Assembly: GCA_943735955.1 (NCBI GenBank)
Contig: OX030962.1
Coordinates: 2,835,110-2,899,109 of the forward strand
DNA length: 64,000 bases
Reading direction: 5' to 3'
Origin: Piscicola geometra
Lineage: Eukaryota > Annelida > Clitellata > Hirudinida > Piscicolidae
A program made the position numbers and the translations under genes. The notes under the pieces are model-generated. The model searched no databases and was not told where the DNA came from. It saw nothing but the letters and a program-made list of their open reading frames with translations. Shown here in pieces: positions 57,168 to 64,000 of the stretch. The number at the start of each line of letters is the position of its first letter. Within the stretch, counting starts at the first letter, position 1.

Positions 57168-57231
57168 ACGAACGAGTATTCCTTGCTCCTCAATGTGGTG
57201 TGTGTCAAGCCATCCGACTGACGTGCAGGTA
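57168..57231. other. Candidate exon of unknown gene, strand ambiguous
   Basis: On the plus strand, ctttgcag|CTTCACG at the left and GTGCAG|gtattg at the right make good splice sites. On the minus strand, a frame reading GWLDTHHIEEQGILVREAAK runs to a strong donor (CCA|gtgagt, near 57133). Each is a plausible internal exon. No partner exon joins in phase nearby; a minus-strand frame at 57829-57891 (MDVDTDFITYKTHGTFHYK then gtgtcc) is a weak candidate. Confidence 0.25.
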
Positions 57232-57240
57232 TTGTGTTCA

Positions 57241-58820
57241 GTGTAATGAAGGTTTGTGAGGGTTTTTATGGTGATGTTGGAGAGAGTTTGTGGGTAGAAA
57301 GGGGATGGTGTGGGTGTTGGAGGGAGGGTGTGGATTCTGGAGACAGAAAGTGAAAGTTCCGCGAGTTGGTGAAGGGAAGAGCAGGTGTGAGGGGCTGGTA
57401 TGGGTGTTATTGAGCTAGAAAGGAGCTAGAAACAGTGGAAAGAGGTTTTGAGAGTGGGTGAAATAAATTACGTCAATGCTCTGTTAATAAATTGTGAATT
57501 GGAAAAGAAGGAGAATGGAAGGAGGGAGGAAAGAAAAAGTGGGTTCAAGTTTATTTAATATTAATTTAATAAAATAGATGTGAAGGCACAAAAAAAGCAA
57601 AAGGTTAGTTAAAAGTTTTAAATCATCAATTTTGAAATATTAAAAAACGAAAAATTTTGATAAAAATATGAGTTCAACAATATTAAACAGCCTTGATTAA
57701 AAACAAAAATAAATAAATTAATATAAAAAGACAAAGTCAAATAAAAAAAAACAAAGTCAAATTAATATAAAACAAAATATTAAAATTGTAAAAAATCAAG
57801 AATAAGCGTAGAAAAGGCAATAAGGACACCTTGTAGTGGAATGTGCCGTGTGTTTTGTACGTGATGAAGTCTGTGTCGACATCCATCATCAATCAACCCG
57901 CTTCTTCTTATTATCCGGGTTTGTAGTCTATTTGTACTGTAAAAATAATTTTTTGCTGTCTTTATAATGCAAAAAAAGCTTTTTTTTCTTTTTCTAGTTT
58001 ATTCTGGTCTTTTGCAGTTTGAGTACACAATCCTATATTAGTTTATTTTCGGTTTTTATTGATTTTAAAACTCTGGCTTCAAAACATTAATATTTGAAAA
58101 GTCCATTTCATCTTAAGAAACTCTTTTTTTTTAAATCTAATTGTTAAAAATAATTTTTTAGTTTATTTATTTATTTTCAGTTTTCCACCCACTGCCTTCC
58201 CCATCTCCAACTCTTCCACTATTCAATACGTTGCCATCTTTCCATTTTTATAGCGTGCAACTCTGCTCTATATTAAATATTTTTGCGCCAAATTACCTTT
58301 CTCGCCACATCATTCTTGGTCGTTGAAAATGTTTTGTCTTTGTTCTTTCTGTTCTATGCTCTGCACTATATTGTCGTTCTTTTGGCACTTTTTTTGTTTT
58401 TGTAATAGGGTAAAATAACAAATAAACTAAAATTTATTCTAAAAAATCATATTATTGGAATTAACCAATATTTGTATAAATATTATAAAAATATTGAAAA
58501 ATAATGAAAAATAATGAATTTTGAAAAGATATAAAAGAATAAACCAGGTATTGAGCTTGGTGTGAGTGACGTCATATGGGGGTGATAAGGTTGTCATGGA
58601 GAAAATGATCATCATCATCAGTATCATCAGCATCATCATTATCATCGTCATCATCATCGTTATCAGCATCATCTCTTGTGGTTTACTATTGGTGGTGTAG
58701 GTCAGAGAATAACATTTTGTAAAAGAGATAATATTCCGTTTGATTTGATATAATTCGAGAATAATTTCTTCTCACTCGGCTCAAATAATCAGCGACCCCT
58801 GGTGACAAATAACTCACCTC
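57241..58820. other. Intergenic stretch without supported gene
   Basis: AT-rich sequence with one short minus-strand candidate (57829-57891) noted elsewhere, and a (CAT)n run at 58609-58670. Confidence 0.6.
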
Positions 58821-58829
58821 ATTTTGCTG

Positions 58830-59039
58830 ACTTACTTGGCAGCAGGAAGCAGCCACAACTCAACCATCCGTCGTAAAAAAACTATAAAGTTGCCATACAA
58901 AACTCTGGAGGAAAAACCGGAAAGAAAAAAATGGAAGCAGTGTGAGTATAAAAAAGGAAAGATCACAAATAAGAAAGATAACCGACTGGAAATGCCATGT
59001 TTATTGTCGCAAAGTCGGAGGAAATGTGCTAATTCATAG
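58830..59039 (+). CDS. Candidate Lys-rich terminal exon, unknown
   Basis: After an acceptor-like ttacttggcag (58829-58839) a frame of about 65 codons ends at TAG (59037-59039). It is very basic (RRKKTIKLPYKTLEEKPERK) with three or four Cys. It might be the last exon of an unseen gene or a scrap of a transposase. There is no family recognition. Confidence 0.25.
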   Translation, partial: TYLAAGSSHNSTIRRKKTIKLPYKTLEEKPERKKWKQCEYKKGKITNKKDNRLEMPCLLSQSRRKCANS

Positions 59040-59589
59040 ATTCCTCAACAGATTTTGCATTTTAAATTTTTTCGCTAATTTTCACATTTTTTTTACATTT
59101 AATTTTTTTTTTATAAAATAATTTTTTAGTTAGATGGATTAGTCAAAGTATCAATAACTATTAAGTTTTTTTTTTCAAAAAATCATCAAAAAAGATTTAG
59201 CGGAAAAAATAAATATGATAGTTCTAAAAACAAAAAACGTTGAAACGATTTATCCTTAGTTAATAAATAAAGAAATATAAGTAACTGAAAATTTATAACA
59301 AAAAAATATAATAAAAATAAAAGAAATAAATAATAAAACCGTAAATATATTTTGATCAGAGAGCCTCAACACGCTGATTCCATGTTTCGAGGCAGTGTCA
59401 ATAAATCATTCATATCTGCCCGCCTTTGTGTGGGCAACATCATTTATATGCCTTTTTAAAGATAAAAAATATTATTTTCACTTGAATTTCAAAGAATCCA
59501 ACAGTTTGAAGTTTCGAGATTTTGAATCTAAATTTGAATATTTCATAATTATGATTATTTTTAAATATATTAAGCATCTTTATTCTCAT

Positions 59590-60292
59590 CATAGCAACTC
59601 CCTTCACCACAACACCCTCCCCCACAACACCCTTCTTCGCAACATCCTCCACAACCACACCCTTCTTCACAACAACAACATCCTCCACAACCACACACTC
59701 CCTCACAACAACACCCTTCACAGCCACACTCTCCCCCACAATAACACCCTCTACAACCACACCCTTGGGTGAACGGGTAGCCGAATCGGTAACGACTCTC
59801 GGCTTGACCAACAATGAAAGGTCCTAGGTTCAAGTGCAACCAATGCCTTAGTAACCCAAAGACGCAAATAAAAATATGCAGCCTAAAAGGCCTAGAAGCT
59901 CGTTCGGATTATACGCCACTATAATAATGCTCGTCATTATTATTATTATTATTATTATTATTACCCTCCCCCACAACAACACCTTCCCCCATAACAACAC
60001 CCTTTCCCAAAACAACACACTCCAAAACCACACTCTCTCCCACAACAATACCCTCCACAACCACACTCTCCCCCACAACAACACCTTTCCCTACAACAAC
60101 ACCCTCCACCACATCAACACCTTTCCCCACAACAACACCCTCCACCACAACAACACCCTCCACCACAACAACACCCTCCACCACAACAACACCCTCCACC
60201 ACAACAACACCCTCCACCACAACAACACCCTCCACCACAACAACACCCTCCACCACAACAACACCCTCCACCACAACAACACCCTCACTTAA
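59590..60292. repeat. (CACAAC)-rich minisatellite split by a SINE
   Basis: CACAACAACACCCTCCACAA-type units of about 18 bp at 59600-59765 and 59966-60292; the right end (60110-60290) is ten nearly perfect copies. Confidence 0.9.
59766..59968 (+). mobile_element. tRNA-derived SINE with (ATT)n tail
   Basis: The head has a Pol III A box (GTAGCCGAATCGGTAACG, near 59777) and a B box (GGTTCAAGTGC, 59827-59837) at normal spacing, as in a Leu/Ser-type tRNA. A body of about 95 bp follows and ends in an (ATT)n tail (59935-59963). It lies inside a satellite whose units go on at both sides, so it is an insertion. The internal promoter boxes are close to consensus, so the copy is fairly young. Confidence 0.8.
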
Positions 60293-61485
60293 ATATAAAG
60301 GAAGCCATATTTTAGAATATCTTTCCTAACGAGATCACCCTGCCAAAGGCACTCATGCTTGCAAAGCCACCCAGCTCCCCATCCATCCATCCTTCCTTCC
60401 ACCCTCGATCCCCTTTGCAATGCCAAAATATTTTAAAATACATACCCCAGTATGTGTGTGAAAGAAAATATTATTAAAAACACGCATAATCCTGCAGATT
60501 TCATTTTTCACCAATAAAACTCTCAAGACCAGAAAAGAAGGGCAATCTTGAAAATTAAATGCTAAGATTTCAAAAAGATTATATATTTTCTCTTAACTTG
60601 ATGGTTTTGAACCGAAAAAACTTTAAGTTATTTTTTATTTTAATTTTGTTAACACCTAAAGAGCACGCAAGCGCTGAAATGCCGATTATCTGCTAAATAA
60701 TCCGAAGTTATAACTTCCAAAAATGCTGCTAAAGTGCATTAAAGTCTAAATGTGCGTTGAAACTTTTTCTTCGCAATTCAAGTGTTTCATGCTGATTTGT
60801 TTCTCTGTTGCGGTGTAAAAACTCGAAATAATTGTTTTATTTTATCATTTTTTTATTAAACAATCGAACGATAGTAATTTCACAATTAACATTTAAAATA
60901 AATTTGTGATTAATAGATTAATTACCCCGCAAAAGACATCTAGGCGTGTTATCTTGTCGATAAAAACGGTTTGATAGAAAAGAAAAAAATAATTTCCTTT
61001 TTTTAATTATTCCGGTCAGACTAAAAACGACTCAATAAACGAGAATTTTGGTAGTAAAAAAAAGAAATAAACAGCGAGAAATATATTTAAAGACGGGAAA
61101 ATGTTTAAGATGCATAATTGCACATATTAAGAAAAACCATAAAACCCATTTATTCTTTAAAATTTTGAAAAATAAATTAAATTATCATTAAAACCAATTA
61201 AAACTTTTATTTTGATTTAATCAGATTATCAAGACATATCTTTAATTTAGTTAAACGTCTCTTTTGAAGCATTAAATGTAAATTTGGTTTCATCAGATTC
61301 GGCTGAAACTGCTTGTGTATTGAAATGTATTCCCTTCCAAGAATGCAGAATGTGTAACAAAAAAGGTTTTTGGATAAAAAGAAACAGCCTGAAAGGCGAC
61401 TAATTGAAAAATGCCAAAAAAATGTAAAGAAAAAATGGAATAGAAGGATGCAAGATGACATGGGAAAATTATTAGTAGTGACACC
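60293..61485. other. Intergenic AT-rich stretch
   Basis: No gene or RNA supported. Frames on the minus strand near 61207-61557 are short and unremarkable. Confidence 0.65.
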
Positions 61486-61486
61486 A

Positions 61487-61491
61487 CCACT

Positions 61492-61523
<32 letters not shown>

Positions 61524-61690
61524 CATCATCATCATGACACACCATCATCATCATCATGACACACTATCATCATCCCCACCACCATTGTTCTCATCAGTAC
61601 CACCACCAACATCACCATTACAATCATCACCACCACCATCATCATCATAATCATCATCATCACCATCATAATCATCATCATCAAGACATC
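61487..61690. repeat. (CAT)n triplet repeat
   Basis: CAT/CAC triplets with two copies of a CATCATGACACAC block. The adjacent 61691-61800 is complex sequence with open minus frames but no recognised protein. Confidence 0.85.
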
Positions 61691-61807
61691 GATAGCAAGT
61701 GTCATATTCGATTGAATTCCTCCTAATTGCTGCGGACACACAGCGGTCATGCGACGGTTCTTTGTCAGCATTTGTAGGCATTGCTTGCATGTAAAGCGAG
61801 GTATGCT

Positions 61808-61932
61808 TAGATATTGTATGGTATTGTATGGTATTGTATGCTTATGTATTGTATGGTATTGTATGGTATGCCTATGTATTGTATGGTATGCTTATGTATT
61901 GTATGGTATGCTTATGTATTGTATGGTATGGC
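61808..61932. repeat. GTATTGTATGGTATGCTTAT tandem repeat
   Basis: About six copies of a unit near 20 bp, with 10-11 bp half units. It is not coding. Confidence 0.9.
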
Positions 61933-62569
61933 TGCTTCCAATACAAGCGAGGTACATTTTAAATATTAAGTACTATTATAATATTGATGTAATTATTATA
62001 TATATATATATATATATATTTATATTTATTATTATTTGCATCATCATCATCCTCATCATCTTCTGCTTTTTTTTCTTTCTCATTATTACTATTATTATTT
62101 ATATTATTATAAATACTTTATTTTCAATAAAGCTCCGTACACACGTTTTGCAAAGCGATCTCTTCTGCACGACAAAGCGATCGAGACTTAAATCGGTTTA
62201 TGTCTTCCATAACTTGAAATGATCAAATACGTTTTGTTTGCCATCGTCATTGCCATTTTTTTATTGCTCAAAAGTCTCGAATCCGTTTTGGTTTTGCTGC
62301 GAAGAAGTCTTGAATACAGAGGTTCTTTGCTCTCAACAATGCAGTCATCTTCTCTCTTGTTCCAACATCACTTGCACAACTTCTCCGTATTTTCAACCAT
62401 TTTTTTATTATTAATTTCAGTTATCTTCAATTTGAAAGCCGGGTTTTTATATAATAATATTTAATATATTATATTATATATTCATATATTTTATTATAAT
62501 TTATTATATAAAGCTTTAAAATGTGAAAAACTGTTCTTCTGAATGCATGGACGGTGATGTTGAGTTTAT

Positions 62570-63206
<637 letters not shown>

Positions 63207-63215
63207 GCTATTATT

Positions 63216-63664
<449 letters not shown>

Positions 63665-63877
63665 CAGCACTACTACAGTTCATCAAACAACGACAACAAC
63701 AATTAAGCGACTCGTAAAAGAACGAAAACTTTCCGTCTGAAAAGAAAAATTACGAAACTGCGAGAGGAAAAAACATTTAAAAGGAAAAAAAACTTGAAGA
63801 AAGTAACAATAGAAAGAGAAAACGAAATAAGTAAATAAAAATACTTGTAAATAGAAAACACGTTTATTGCATGAAAA

Positions 63878-64000
63878 CTAGTTTAGAGGTGATGGCATTG
63901 TTGTGGCAACAATAAGATGTTGCTGGCACTGATAGTTACACTCGTCGGGATTGAGGCCTTGAAAGCCGTTTCTTTCACAGGAGGTGGGTCGTTTCATTGT
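63878..64000 (-). CDS. Last exon of a gene entering from the right, cysteine-containing
   Basis: The minus frame is open from the window edge to TAG at 63878-63880 and contains RPTSCERNGFQGLNPDECNY then QCQQHLIVATTMPSPLN. An AATAAA (63863-63868, minus) lies about 10 bases past the stop, which supports a genuine 3' end. The Cys spacing suggests an extracellular module, but no family is recognised. Confidence 0.55.
   Translation of the reverse strand, partial: TMKRPTSCERNGFQGLNPDECNYQCQQHLIVATTMPSPLN

Overview
This is eukaryotic, almost certainly invertebrate animal, nuclear DNA. It is AT-rich, its genes are split by GT-AG introns, the introns are full of micro- and minisatellites, and there are transposon relics, a tRNA-derived SINE and an intronless pseudogene. 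The protein families (OXR1/NCOA7, VPS26, TENT4, an aminergic GPCR) are metazoan. The Asn/Thr/Gln-rich coding exons and the style of the GPCR would suit a lophotrochozoan such as an annelid or leech, but that is inference. I built the exon models by hand from similarity, splice signals and phase. Five of the six multi-exon models have both ends in the window and their exon lengths sum to a whole number of codons.

Layout. (1) 1-6890, minus: OXR1/NCOA7-type LysM-TLDc gene, running off the left edge. (2) 7550-10363, minus: unrecognised gene of about 629 codons. Its ATG lies only 56 bp from that of (3) 10420-12774, plus: an unrecognised Asn-rich gene of about 671 codons. (4) 12775-22560: gene-free, with a decayed hAT transposon, an intact non-autonomous hAT element with an 8-bp target duplication (17384-18109), and a processed ST13/Hip pseudogene (21305-21785, minus). 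(5) 22577-32858, plus: aminergic (tyramine/octopamine-like) GPCR in three exons. Its 7.8-kb intron holds a long G-rich minisatellite and two terminal-inverted-repeat elements. (6) 32859-36592: gene-free, with a LINE reverse-transcriptase relic. (7) 36593-43205, minus: VPS26 retromer subunit with two phase-matched alternative exons and a long low-complexity tail. (8) 43750-52572, plus: TENT4 (Trf4/PAPD5-PAPD7) non-canonical poly(A) polymerase in nine exons, with a 2.4-kb minisatellite of a 26-bp unit in one intron and a hAT MITE in another. (9) 52573-63877: mostly satellites, a tRNA-derived SINE and unassigned candidate exons. (10) 63878-64000, minus: last exon of a gene entering from the right.

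The most interesting signal is in VPS26. Two copies of one exon (40208-40320 and 38784-38890) are each 2 mod 3 in length and have identical splice phases, so a message with both would be frameshifted. The intron between them carries GTA/TAG repeats starting at the donor of the first copy and the complementary ACT repeats running into the acceptor of the second. This is a candidate RNA-hairpin mechanism for mutually exclusive splicing built from microsatellites. The genes are otherwise independent housekeeping or signalling loci: membrane traffic (VPS26), RNA tailing (TENT4), oxidative-stress/V-ATPase-linked TLDc protein, and amine signalling.
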